A stretch of 6,008 nt of DNA from Intrasporangium_A sp039812505 (lineage in GTDB: Bacteria > Actinomycetota > Actinomycetes > Actinomycetales > Dermatophilaceae), in the NCBI RefSeq assembly GCF_039812505.1, contig NZ_JBDIAQ010000183.1:1-6008 (forward strand), given 5' to 3'. The position numbers and the translations under genes were made by a program. Below, piece by piece: positions 1 through 5,970 of the stretch; within the stretch, counting starts at the first letter, position 1, and every line of letters begins with the position of its first letter. The notes below the pieces were generated by a model, which searched no databases, was not told the DNA's origin, and saw only the letters and a list, made by a program, of their open reading frames with translations.

Positions 1-225
1 AGAACGCGCAATGTGGAGCGCAGCCTCAGGCGTCTTGGCGTCAACCTCGAGGGTGAAGGTGACACGACCCGTCGCGAGCTCAGCGCCCAGGTCCGGGTCG
101 ATGATGCCGTCCAGAGCGAGGAGTTGCTCGGCCACGCGGTCGAGGTGCTCCTCAAGCCTCTCGACCTCCGTCCCGTCGCCGGTGACGTGGTACGACAGGG
201 CAAGGTGATAGCGCGTGGTGGTCAT
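1..225 (-). CDS. Small conserved hypothetical protein, 3' end beyond window (partial)
   Basis: The first 75 residues are visible, starting MTTTRYHLALSYHV; the frame is still open at base 1. The ATG at 223-225 is chosen because an AAGGAGG ribosome binding site lies at 233-239 with a 7-nt spacer. The pattern is strand (residues 5-15), acidic helix (20-38), strand pair through DPDLGAELATGRVTFTLEVD (43-62) and a second helix (65-75), suggesting a compact beta-alpha-beta-beta-alpha fold. There is no signal peptide or membrane segment. I recall similar short actinobacterial proteins of unknown function but no assigned role. Its start overlaps the stop of the broken upstream gene as ATGA, so the two were probably translationally coupled. 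That pairing is the only functional hint; an antitoxin-like or partner role would be inference. Confidence 0.8.
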   Translation of the reverse strand, partial: MTTTRYHLALSYHVTGDGTEVERLEEHLDRVAEQLLALDGIIDPDLGAELATGRVTFTLEVDAKTPEAALHIARS

Positions 226-439
226 CTCCGGGCCTCCTTCCAGCAGGTGGTCCGCTGCAGATGCCTGGTCAAGTTGAGCAGGTACCTGCTCCCAGCTGGT
301 GTCACGTGCACGGTTTACATGCGCTTCTTCTCGCAGTTGTGAAGTATGACTTGCCCCTTTCAACGCGCCAACCCTGCGCCTCTGCGCTCCGGAGCAGCTT
401 CTTCAGGTCCTTGTTCGGGTGGCGTGGGCGCGGGGACAC
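222..439 (-). pseudogene. Frameshifted HicA/YcfA-like small protein
   Basis: From a GTG at 437-439 the minus strand reads MSPRPRHPNKDLKKLLRSAE, continuing AQGWRVERGKSYF. This has the look of small HicA/YcfA-like proteins (a KELxxLLxxAExxGWRV helix-strand followed by a basic strand). That frame then drifts and stops at the TGA at 302-304. The expected C-terminal half appears in the next frame: TVHVTPAGSRYLLNLTRHLQ, then RTTCWKEARR and a TGA at 222-224 that overlaps the ATG of the downstream gene. Restoring one base gives a 72-residue protein. Either a single base was lost near the AAA at 314-316, or a small deletion near 341-346 was followed by an in-frame TAA at 315-317. The second option fits better because LHNCEKKRM (318-344) uses preferred GC-ending codons. 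HicA's usual catalytic Gly-Ser-His is not evident. A start at GTG 482-484 is possible. Family assignment is from recall; the frame break is seen directly. Confidence 0.62.
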
Positions 440-622
440 GGCATCGGATGCCAGCCCGAACTGTCTCCGCGCAAGAGGTCCCACGGTGGCCCCGCCGCAG
501 CAAGCCCACGCCTACCTCCTGCCCAAGGACCAAGGCAAGAGCCAGCCCCACTGCGACCGGCTCTCGCCCGCACCCCGGGCCGAAGTGCACTCCTCATAGA
601 CTGCTTGCAGGAGGCGATCAGA
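440..622. other. Non-coding divergent spacer
   Basis: This 183-bp stretch separates the minus-strand cassette from the plus-strand hemerythrin gene. Open frames cross it on both strands, but their translations are low-complexity Arg/Pro/Ala sequence without recognisable motifs. It contains the palindrome GGCATC-G-GATGCC at 440-452, directly abutting the GTG of the broken gene, and a weak -10-like TAGACT at 597-602 just before the hemerythrin ribosome binding site, without a convincing -35 partner. I see no tRNA-like or riboswitch-like structure. Confidence 0.6.
609..614 (+). promoter_or_regulatory. Ribosome binding site fixing a TTG start
   Basis: AGGAGG is a perfect Shine-Dalgarno core, 8 nt before the TTG at 623-625 and in frame with the hemerythrin gene. 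The in-frame ATG at 650 has no such site and would cut off residues just before the first metal-binding histidines, so TTG is the preferred start. Confidence 0.75.
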
Positions 623-1099
623 TTGCACGACACGAGCGTGAGCGCGCTGATGGAGCACGAGCACCACGAGATCGACAAGATCATCGAGCACTTCGTCGCG
701 GGGCTGGGCGAGGGCAAGCTGCGTCACAAGGACCTGGCCCGGGCCAACGACCTGCTCAAGCGGCACATCTACGTCGAGGAGGAGCTCATCTTCCCGGCGC
801 TGCGGGCCAAGGGGATGCTGGCCCCGGTCCTGGTCATGCTGCGCGAGCACGGTGAGATCTGGCGCACCCTCGACGCGCTCGACCTCGAGGTGGGCCCGGG
901 CACGGCCGCCGAGTGGGTCCCCGACCGGTGCCACCAGCTGCTCCAACAGCTCGAGACCCACAACGGCAAGGAGGAGCCGATCATCTACCCGCAGGCCGAC
1001 ACGCTGCTGACCGACGAGCAGCAGCACGCCGTGCGCGACTTCCTGCACTCGGGCAAGATGCCGGACGGCTGGGTGTGCGCTCAGGCCCCCAACGGCTGA
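623..1099 (+). CDS. Hemerythrin (HHE) domain-containing protein
   Basis: This 158-residue soluble protein is a four-helix HHE cation-binding domain expected to hold a non-heme diiron centre. Likely ligands are His14/His15 in MEHEHHEID, the HxxxE pair His48/Glu52 (RHIYVEEELIFPAL), His76 (LREHGEIW) and the HxxxE pair His113/Glu117 (THNGKEEPIIYP). The spacing His, HxxxE, His, HxxxE resembles the RIC/YtfE class of stress-related diiron proteins rather than oxygen-carrying hemerythrins, but the N-terminal ScdA-type domain of that family is absent. The domain fills nearly the whole protein; the tail MPDGWVCAQ contains one Cys. It sits 8 nt before a flavin reductase-like gene, so a redox partnership is plausible. 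Roles such as O2/NO/ROS sensing or iron handling are inference. Domain call is strong, exact role unknown. Confidence 0.9.
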   Translation: MHDTSVSALMEHEHHEIDKIIEHFVAGLGEGKLRHKDLARANDLLKRHIYVEEELIFPALRAKGMLAPVLVMLREHGEIWRTLDALDLEVGPGTAAEWVPDRCHQLLQQLETHNGKEEPIIYPQADTLLTDEQQHAVRDFLHSGKMPDGWVCAQAPNG

Positions 1100-1107
1100 G
1101 CGGCTCG

Positions 1108-1632
1108 ATGACGATCCACTCCGAGCACCCGTTCCAGGCGGCCGAGGCCGACCGCGACCCGGTGCGACGGCTGCGCGGCCGGGTCGGGGCGACGGTGTCG
1201 CTGTGGACCTCGGGGACCGGCATCGAGCGGGCCGGGCTCACGGTCTCGTCCTACCTGGTCTCGCCGGGGGAGCCGGCCCACATTCTGGGGCTGCTGCATC
1301 CGGAGTCGGCCCTGCTCGAGCGGCTGCTGGACACCGGCACCGCAGTGGTCCAGCTGCTCGAATGGCGCGACCGCGAGCTGGCCGACGTGTTCGCCGGGCT
1401 CTTCCCGGCGCCCGGTGGTCGGTTCCGGCGCGGCACCTGGGAGCAGACCGACTGGGGGCCGGTGCTCACGACCGCGTCGGCCTGGGCCGGTGTCCGGCTG
1501 GCCGACCCCGCGCTGCATCGAGCGGTCGGGTGGTCCGACCTGGTCGACACGGTCGTCGAGTCGGTCGTCATCGAGGCGCAGTACCACCCTCTGGTCCACC
1601 GCCGCGGCCGCTACGTGCGGCCCGTGGGCTGA
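1108..1632 (+). CDS. Flavin reductase-like FMN-binding protein
   Basis: A 174-residue cytoplasmic protein of the split-barrel flavin reductase family, which binds FMN or FAD and often reduces it with NAD(P)H for a partner enzyme. Recognisable family segments are GLTVSSYL (43-50, the flavin-phosphate loop, usually GxTxSS), a strand-helix region with Ser67 and LLDTGTAVVQLL (73-84), LADVFAG (91-97) and the C-terminal PLVHRRGRYV (161-170, usually PLxYxxGRY). The usual length is 160-190 residues, so it is complete. The ATG at 1108 lies 8 nt after the hemerythrin stop; the ribosome binding site is weak (GAGCGG), consistent with re-initiation or coupling. It ends 30 bp from the convergent TetR gene. 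A pyridoxamine-phosphate-oxidase-like relative with another substrate cannot be excluded. Confidence 0.85.
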   Translation: MTIHSEHPFQAAEADRDPVRRLRGRVGATVSLWTSGTGIERAGLTVSSYLVSPGEPAHILGLLHPESALLERLLDTGTAVVQLLEWRDRELADVFAGLFPAPGGRFRRGTWEQTDWGPVLTTASAWAGVRLADPALHRAVGWSDLVDTVVESVVIEAQYHPLVHRRGRYVRPVG

Positions 1633-1643
1633 GGTCGCGTCGT

Positions 1644-1659
1644 CTGCCGGCCGGGGCAG
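1644..1659. terminator. Weak hairpin between convergent genes
   Basis: CTGCC-GGCCGG-GGCAG forms a 5-bp stem with a 6-nt loop in the 30-bp gap between the convergent flavin reductase-like and TetR genes. No U-run follows on either strand. Position is the main argument; the structure alone is common in GC-rich DNA. Confidence 0.2.
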
Positions 1660-1662
1660 GAG

Positions 1663-2331
1663 TCAGGGCCGGACGTCCGTTCGGGTGTCGATCGTGGGCC
1701 CCAGGCCACGCCATGCGAGGTCCGTCAGGATCCCGACGACGTCGCCCCGTGGCAGCCGGTCGGTCGAGCCCAGCCAGTCGTCGGCGACGGCCTGTACCGA
1801 GCCGACGAAGGCGATGGCCCACAGTCGGGCTCTACGGGGGTCTCCCGGCAGCGGGACCGATGACAGGAGCAGGTCGACGACCCGGTTCGTCGTCGCCTCC
1901 ACAGGATCGTCGGGCAGCGGCCGGTCGACGAGCGGGCGGTTGACTACGAAGCGGTACACCTCGGCATCGGACTCGACGAGCGACAGGTAGGCCTCGACCG
2001 TCGAGGCGACCACGACCCGCAGGTCGTCGGTCCCGGCCGATGCCAGCGCCGTCGAGACGTGCCGGTAGACCCGCTGGTCGATGCGGTCGGCGACGGCCCG
2101 ATAAAGGCCGGCCTTGTCGCCGAAGTGACGGTAGACGACCGTCTTGCTCGTCGCTGCGCTGTTCGCGATCTCGTCCATCCCGACCCCGGCCCCGTGGGCC
2201 CGGATGGCCCGGATCGTCGCATCGACCAACTCGGTTCGGCGGTGCTCTCGGTGGGCCTCCCACCGGGTGTCCCGACCATCCCTGGGCAGCGGCCCGAGCG
2301 GAGCCGCGGCCGGGGGAGTGGGCTGGTCCAT
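1663..2331 (-). CDS. TetR/AcrR family transcriptional regulator
   Basis: A 222-residue DNA-binding repressor-type protein. After a Pro-rich, probably disordered N-terminus (1-25), helix 1 (about 30-47) leads to the helix-turn-helix VGMDEIANSAATSKTVVYRH (50-69) followed by FGDKAGLYRAV (70-80), the TetR signature. The C-terminal ligand-binding and dimerisation region (about 85-215) is helical and diverges as is usual; its ligand cannot be read, but an acyl-CoA or fatty acid is likely given its neighbours. The gene is divergent from the thiolase operon with an 85-bp gap and probably represses both itself and that operon. The ATG at 2331 has no well-spaced Shine-Dalgarno sequence (GAGG is only 1 nt away), so translation may be leaderless-like or start further in. 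Length is typical of the family. Confidence 0.93.
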   Translation of the reverse strand: MDQPTPPAAAPLGPLPRDGRDTRWEAHREHRRTELVDATIRAIRAHGAGVGMDEIANSAATSKTVVYRHFGDKAGLYRAVADRIDQRVYRHVSTALASAGTDDLRVVVASTVEAYLSLVESDAEVYRFVVNRPLVDRPLPDDPVEATTNRVVDLLLSSVPLPGDPRRARLWAIAFVGSVQAVADDWLGSTDRLPRGDVVGILTDLAWRGLGPTIDTRTDVRP

Positions 2332-2356
2332 GCCTCGACGGTAGCAGGCACCGCAT

Positions 2357-2367
2357 GTATCGGATAC
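2357..2367. promoter_or_regulatory. Candidate TetR operator / promoter region
   Basis: GTATC-G-GATAC is a perfect 5+1+5 inverted repeat in the 85-bp space between the divergent TetR and thiolase starts. A second, inverted copy of its ATCGG half lies at 2376-2380 (CCGAT). GATACT at 2363-2368 matches 4 of 6 bases of a -10 element for the thiolase operon and overlaps the palindrome, so bound repressor would block polymerase. No good -35 is visible. Confidence 0.5.
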
Positions 2368-2416
2368 TGTGGGTACCGATTACGTCCGATCCGCACCAGC
2401 CCCAGGAGTGCCTCCC

Positions 2417-3727
2417 ATGCCGCAGACCGGCTCCCGTCCGCCCCGCCGTGCCGCCATCCTCGGCGGCAACCGGATTCCCTTCGCCCGAGCGCAGGGTGCC
2501 TACGCCAGGGCCTCGAACCAGGACATGCTCACCGCGGCTCTCGACGGGCTGGTGGCCCGCTTCGGCCTGGCCGGCGAGCGGATGGGCGAGGTCGCCGCGG
2601 GTGCGGTGCTCAAGCACAGCAGGGACTTCAACCTGACCCGGGAGTGCGTGCTCGGCAGCCGGCTCGACCCGCACACCCCCGCCTACGACGTCCAGCAGGC
2701 CTGCGGCACGGGCCTGGAGGCCACGATCCTCGTCGGGAACAAGATCGCCCTCGGCCAGATCGAGTGCGGTATCGCGGGTGGCACCGACACCGCCAGCGAC
2801 GCGCCGATCGCCGTGTCCGAGGGCCTGCGCGAGACGCTGCTCGAGCTCAGCCGCGCCAAGAGCCTGCCCGCCCGGCTCAAGGCGCTCACCGGCCTGCGAC
2901 CCGCTGACGTGCTGCCCGCCATCCCACGCAACCTCGAGCCACGCACCGGGCTGTCGATGGGCGAGCACATGGCCGTGACGACCGCGCAGTGGGGCATCAC
3001 CCGTGAGGCACAGGACGAGCTCGCGGCCGCCAGCCACCAGCACCTGGCCGCCGCCTACGACCGTGGCTTCTTCGACGACCTGATGACCCCGTACCTCGGC
3101 CTGACGCGGGACAACAACCTGCGGCCGGACTCGACGGTGGAGCAGCTGGCCGGGCTGCGGACCGTCTTCGGCAAGGGTGACGAGGCGACGATGACCGCGG
3201 GCAACTCGACCCCGCTGACCGACGGGGCCTCGACGGTGCTGCTGGCCAGCGACGAGTGGGCCGACGCGCACCGGCTGACCCCACTGGCCTGGCTCGTGGA
3301 CGGCGAGACCGCCGCCGTCGACTACGTCCACGGCGCGGAGGGGCTGCTCATGGCGCCCGCCTACGCCGTGCCCCGGCTGCTGGCCCGAAACGGCCTGACC
3401 CTGCAGGACTTCGACCTCTACGAGATCCACGAGGCGTTCGCCGCGACCGTGCTGACCGTGCTCAAGGCGTGGGAGGACCCGGACTACTGCCGTGACCGGC
3501 TGGGGCTGGACGAGCCGCTCGGCCCGATCGACCGGGACCGGCTCAACATCACCGGCTCGTCGCTGGCCACCGGTCACCCCTTCGCCGCGACCGGCGGCCG
3601 GATCGTCGCCACCCTCGCCAAGCTGCTCCACGAGAAGAAGCAGCAGCACCCGGACCGCACCGTCCGCGGCCTGATCTCCATCTGCGCTGCCGGCGGGCAG
3701 GGCGTCACCGCGATCCTGGAGGCCTGA
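2417..3727 (+). CDS. fadA2: Acetyl-CoA acetyltransferase / 3-ketoacyl-CoA thiolase, FadA2-FadI type
   Basis: A 436-residue thiolase that cleaves 3-ketoacyl-CoA with CoA, or condenses two acyl-CoAs in reverse. The nucleophile is Cys96 in VQQACGTGLEA; the other active-site loops are GNSTPLTDGAS (262-272), EIHEAFA (336-342), GHPFAATGGR (386-395) and CAAGGQG (423-429), with His387 and Cys423 as the acid-base pair. HEAF in place of the common NEAF, plus CAAGGQG, places it with the FadI/trifunctional-beta group to which mycobacterial FadA2 seems close. The 138-185 segment ending TGLSMGEHMA is also typical of that group. The ATG at 2417 is chosen because AGGAG at 2404-2408 lies 8 nt upstream; an in-frame GTG at 2369 lacks a site. 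It is the first gene of the operon, and its stop is 2 nt before the next start. The gene symbol rests on similarity plus the fabG4-htdX neighbours. Confidence 0.92.
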   Translation: MPQTGSRPPRRAAILGGNRIPFARAQGAYARASNQDMLTAALDGLVARFGLAGERMGEVAAGAVLKHSRDFNLTRECVLGSRLDPHTPAYDVQQACGTGLEATILVGNKIALGQIECGIAGGTDTASDAPIAVSEGLRETLLELSRAKSLPARLKALTGLRPADVLPAIPRNLEPRTGLSMGEHMAVTTAQWGITREAQDELAAASHQHLAAAYDRGFFDDLMTPYLGLTRDNNLRPDSTVEQLAGLRTVFGKGDEATMTAGNSTPLTDGASTVLLASDEWADAHRLTPLAWLVDGETAAVDYVHGAEGLLMAPAYAVPRLLARNGLTLQDFDLYEIHEAFAATVLTVLKAWEDPDYCRDRLGLDEPLGPIDRDRLNITGSSLATGHPFAATGGRIVATLAKLLHEKKQQHPDRTVRGLISICAAGGQGVTAILEA

Positions 3728-3729
3728 GC

Positions 3730-5100
3730 ATGAGCGACCTGCTCACCACCATCCTCACCTCGCCCGTGGCGAAGAAGGCGGGCGTCCCCCAGCCGACCCG
3801 GCTGCGACGGTACGAGCCGGGCGCGCCGCTGCTCGACGGACCGGTCCTGGTCACCGGCACCGGTCCGTATGCCGCTCGGCTGCGTGAGTGGGCCGGCGCG
3901 CTGGGTCTGTCCCTTGCGGATGCGCCGAACGGGACGGCCGACCGGGCCGGCGACGCAGCCACCGAGGCGACCGCCGGCCGGGGCGGCGCGGACGGGAAGG
4001 TGAGCGCCATCGTCGCCGACCTGAGCGACGCCACCGACCCGGGCGACCTAGCCGTGCTGCCGGCCCTCGCCCCGGTCGTGAAGCGGCTGCGGTCCAACGG
4101 CCGCGTGATCGTCGTCGGGACCGACCCGGCCGGCTTGGCCGACCCCGCGCACGCGGCGACCCAGCGGGCCCTGGAGGGCTTCGTGCGCTCGCTCGGCAAG
4201 GAGCTGCGGGCCGGCTCGACCGCGAACCACGTGCTCGTCCGGGGTGATGCCTGGGACGGGCTGCGCGCTGCGGTGGCCTTCTTCCTGTCCGGGCGGTCTG
4301 CCTACGTGGACGGGCAGGTCGTGCGCGTCGACGAGACCCGCGGCACGAACCCGGACGAGGCGCGACCCCTCGACGGCAAGGTCGCCGTCGTCACCGGTGC
4401 CGCCCGTGGGATCGGCGCCGAGATCGCGACCGTGCTGGCCCGGGACGGTGCCACGATCGTCGCCGTCGACGTCCCCGCCGCCGGTGAGTCACTGGCCCGG
4501 GTGGCCAACCAGGTGCACGGCACGGCGCTGCACCTGGACGTGACCTCCCCCGACGCCGGGGCCAGGATCGTCGAGCACGCCCGCTCCCGCTACGGCCGCT
4601 TCGACGTCGTCGTGCACAACGCCGGGATCACCCGGGACAAGCTCCTGGTCAACATGGACCAGCCCAGGTGGGACAGCGTGCTGGACGTGAACCTGCGGTC
4701 CATCCTGCGGATGAACGAGGCCGTGCTCGGCGCCGGTGGTCTCGACGAGGGCGGCCGGATGGTGTGCCTCGCCTCGATCGCCGGGATCGCCGGCAACCGC
4801 GGGCAGACGAACTACGGCGCCAGCAAGGCCGGCGTCATCGGGCTGGTGACCGCAACCGCGGCCCAGGTGCGCGATCGGGGAATCACCATCAACGCGGTTG
4901 CGCCCGGGTTCATCGAGACGGAGATGACGGCACGGATTCCCTTTGCCACCAGGGAGGTCGGGCGCCGGATGAACTCGCTGCAGCAGGGCGGCCTGCCGCG
5001 TGACGTCGCCGAGACGATCGCCTGGCTCGTCCAGCCCGGCGCGGCGGCCGTGACGGGTCAGGTCCTGCGGGTCTGTGGCCAGAGCCTGCTCGGGGCGTGA
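3730..5100 (+). CDS. fabG4: High-molecular-weight 3-oxoacyl-(ACP/CoA) reductase, FabG4 type
   Basis: A 456-residue short-chain dehydrogenase, about twice the usual FabG length and close to the roughly 454 residues of mycobacterial FabG4. Residues 1-205 form a degenerate Rossmann-like domain without a cofactor loop or catalytic Tyr. Residues 213-456 are the working reductase: TGAARGIG (222-229), Asp247 at the end of the second strand (favouring NADH), NAG (297-299), Asn321, Ser349, Tyr362-xxx-Lys366 (YGASK) and PGFIETEM (392-399). It interconverts 3-oxoacyl and (R)-3-hydroxyacyl thioesters; the NADH preference of known FabG4 suggests acyl-CoA substrates. TGGAGG at 3717-3722, inside the end of the thiolase gene, serves as ribosome binding site for ATG 3730. 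A 4-nt gap to the next gene indicates one transcript. Confidence 0.93.
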   Translation: MSDLLTTILTSPVAKKAGVPQPTRLRRYEPGAPLLDGPVLVTGTGPYAARLREWAGALGLSLADAPNGTADRAGDAATEATAGRGGADGKVSAIVADLSDATDPGDLAVLPALAPVVKRLRSNGRVIVVGTDPAGLADPAHAATQRALEGFVRSLGKELRAGSTANHVLVRGDAWDGLRAAVAFFLSGRSAYVDGQVVRVDETRGTNPDEARPLDGKVAVVTGAARGIGAEIATVLARDGATIVAVDVPAAGESLARVANQVHGTALHLDVTSPDAGARIVEHARSRYGRFDVVVHNAGITRDKLLVNMDQPRWDSVLDVNLRSILRMNEAVLGAGGLDEGGRMVCLASIAGIAGNRGQTNYGASKAGVIGLVTATAAQVRDRGITINAVAPGFIETEMTARIPFATREVGRRMNSLQQGGLPRDVAETIAWLVQPGAAAVTGQVLRVCGQSLLGA

Positions 5101-5104
5101 GGCG

Positions 5105-5962
5105 ATGACACGCGAGATCCTCCTCGACGGACCCCCGGACCTGCGCCGCATCTACGCCACCGCCGCGCTCAAGCGCGGCGGCAGGCAGAACCGGCTGCCC
5201 GAGGTGCGCGCGGAGCGCCGGGGGGTCCGGGTCGACCCCAACAACCTCGCGCGGTACGCGCACGCCTGCGGCTTCACGTTCGGCGGACGGCTGCCCCTGC
5301 CGTACCCGCACCTGCTCGGCTTCCCGCTGCAGATGGTCGTCATGAGCCGGCGAGACTTCCCGCTGCCGCTGGTGGGCGCGGTGCACGTCGAGAACTCCAT
5401 CACCGTGGACCGGCCGCTGTCCTTGGCCGACTCGCTCGATGTCGCGGTCCGGGCAGAGCGCCTGCGGCCGCATCCGAAGGGACGCCAGGTCGACCTGGTG
5501 ACTGAGGTCGGGGCCGCCGGCGAGGTGGCCTGGCGGGGGGTCAGCACCTACCTGGCACGCGGTGCCGGACATCCCGACGCCGAGGTGTCGGAGCCTGCGC
5601 CGCTCAACCCCCTCGAGGGCGTCGCGACCGGGCCGACCTGGCGGTTCGGCGCCGACACCGGGCGGATGTTCGCCGGGATCAGCGGGGACTGGAACCCGAT
5701 CCACGTGCACGCCCTGCTCGCCCGGCCGCTCGGGTTCCCGACCGCCATCGCGCACGGGATGTACTCCTACTCGCGATGCGTGGCGGCCCTCGCCCCGCGA
5801 CTGCCCGAGTCGGAGGTGACGAGCCGGGTGTGGTTCCGCAAGCCGGTTCGGCTGCCCTCGACGCTGCGGTTGCGCACCGCGTTCGGCGAGCACCGGACCC
5901 TGTCGGTGCTGGAGGGGGCCAGCGGCGAGCTCGAGCACGCCGTGGTGGAGCACACCTGGTAG
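5105..5962 (+). CDS. htdX: MaoC-like double-hotdog (3R)-hydroxyacyl dehydratase/hydratase, HtdX type
   Basis: A 285-residue protein with two hotdog folds: a degenerate N-terminal one (about 35-155, including PYPHLLGFPLQM) and a catalytic MaoC-like one (about 175-285). The hydratase-2 motif is clear: FAGISGDWNPIH (189-200), with Asp195 and His200 as the catalytic pair, then GFPTAIAHGMYS (210-221). Such enzymes reversibly hydrate trans-2-enoyl thioesters to (R)-3-hydroxyacyl thioesters, matching the stereochemistry of the FabG-type reductase upstream. Length is close to the roughly 280 residues of mycobacterial HtdX. The ATG at 5105 follows the reductase stop by 4 nt; its Shine-Dalgarno is weak (CGGGG at 5091-5095 or the too-close TGAGG), so coupling to upstream translation is likely. 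An in-frame GTG at 5075, overlapping fabG4, is a less likely start. Confidence 0.9.
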   Translation: MTREILLDGPPDLRRIYATAALKRGGRQNRLPEVRAERRGVRVDPNNLARYAHACGFTFGGRLPLPYPHLLGFPLQMVVMSRRDFPLPLVGAVHVENSITVDRPLSLADSLDVAVRAERLRPHPKGRQVDLVTEVGAAGEVAWRGVSTYLARGAGHPDAEVSEPAPLNPLEGVATGPTWRFGADTGRMFAGISGDWNPIHVHALLARPLGFPTAIAHGMYSYSRCVAALAPRLPESEVTSRVWFRKPVRLPSTLRLRTAFGEHRTLSVLEGASGELEHAVVEHTW

Positions 5963-5970
5963 CCCCCGCA

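Noticed and set aside
267..272. TTGACC as a -35 element on the minus strand before the partial gene
   Set aside because: No acceptable -10 at 16-18 bp spacing, and the bases lie in codons of the decayed upstream gene.
13..342. 109-codon plus-strand open frame at the left end
   Set aside because: It is the antisense of the MTTTRYHL gene and the broken HicA-like gene, which have better protein character and a strong ribosome binding site on the minus strand.
406..531. Distant inverted repeat GGTCCTTG (406-413) / CAAGGACC (524-531)
   Set aside because: Only 8 bp long, 110 bp apart, with no extension of the arms and no flanking duplication; expected by chance.
586..593. GTGCACTC shared with the reverse complement of the right-end repeat
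   Set aside because: Only 8 bp match and the rest of the repeat unit is absent, so it is not another copy.
419..622. In-frame upstream extension of the hemerythrin gene
   Set aside because: The extension is low-complexity Pro/Arg/Ala sequence with no ribosome binding site at its start, whereas the TTG at 623 has an ideal AGGAGG.
346..855. 169-codon plus-strand open frame overlapping the hemerythrin start
   Set aside because: Composition is Arg/Ala/Pro-rich and it runs out of frame through the clear hemerythrin gene.
1832..3649. 605-codon open frame on the minus strand opposite the thiolase and TetR genes
   Set aside because: Its translation is Arg/Gly/Val/Pro-rich without motifs, it overlaps two well-supported genes, and its tail is the TetR gene in a shifted frame. 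It is an artefact of GC-rich codon use.
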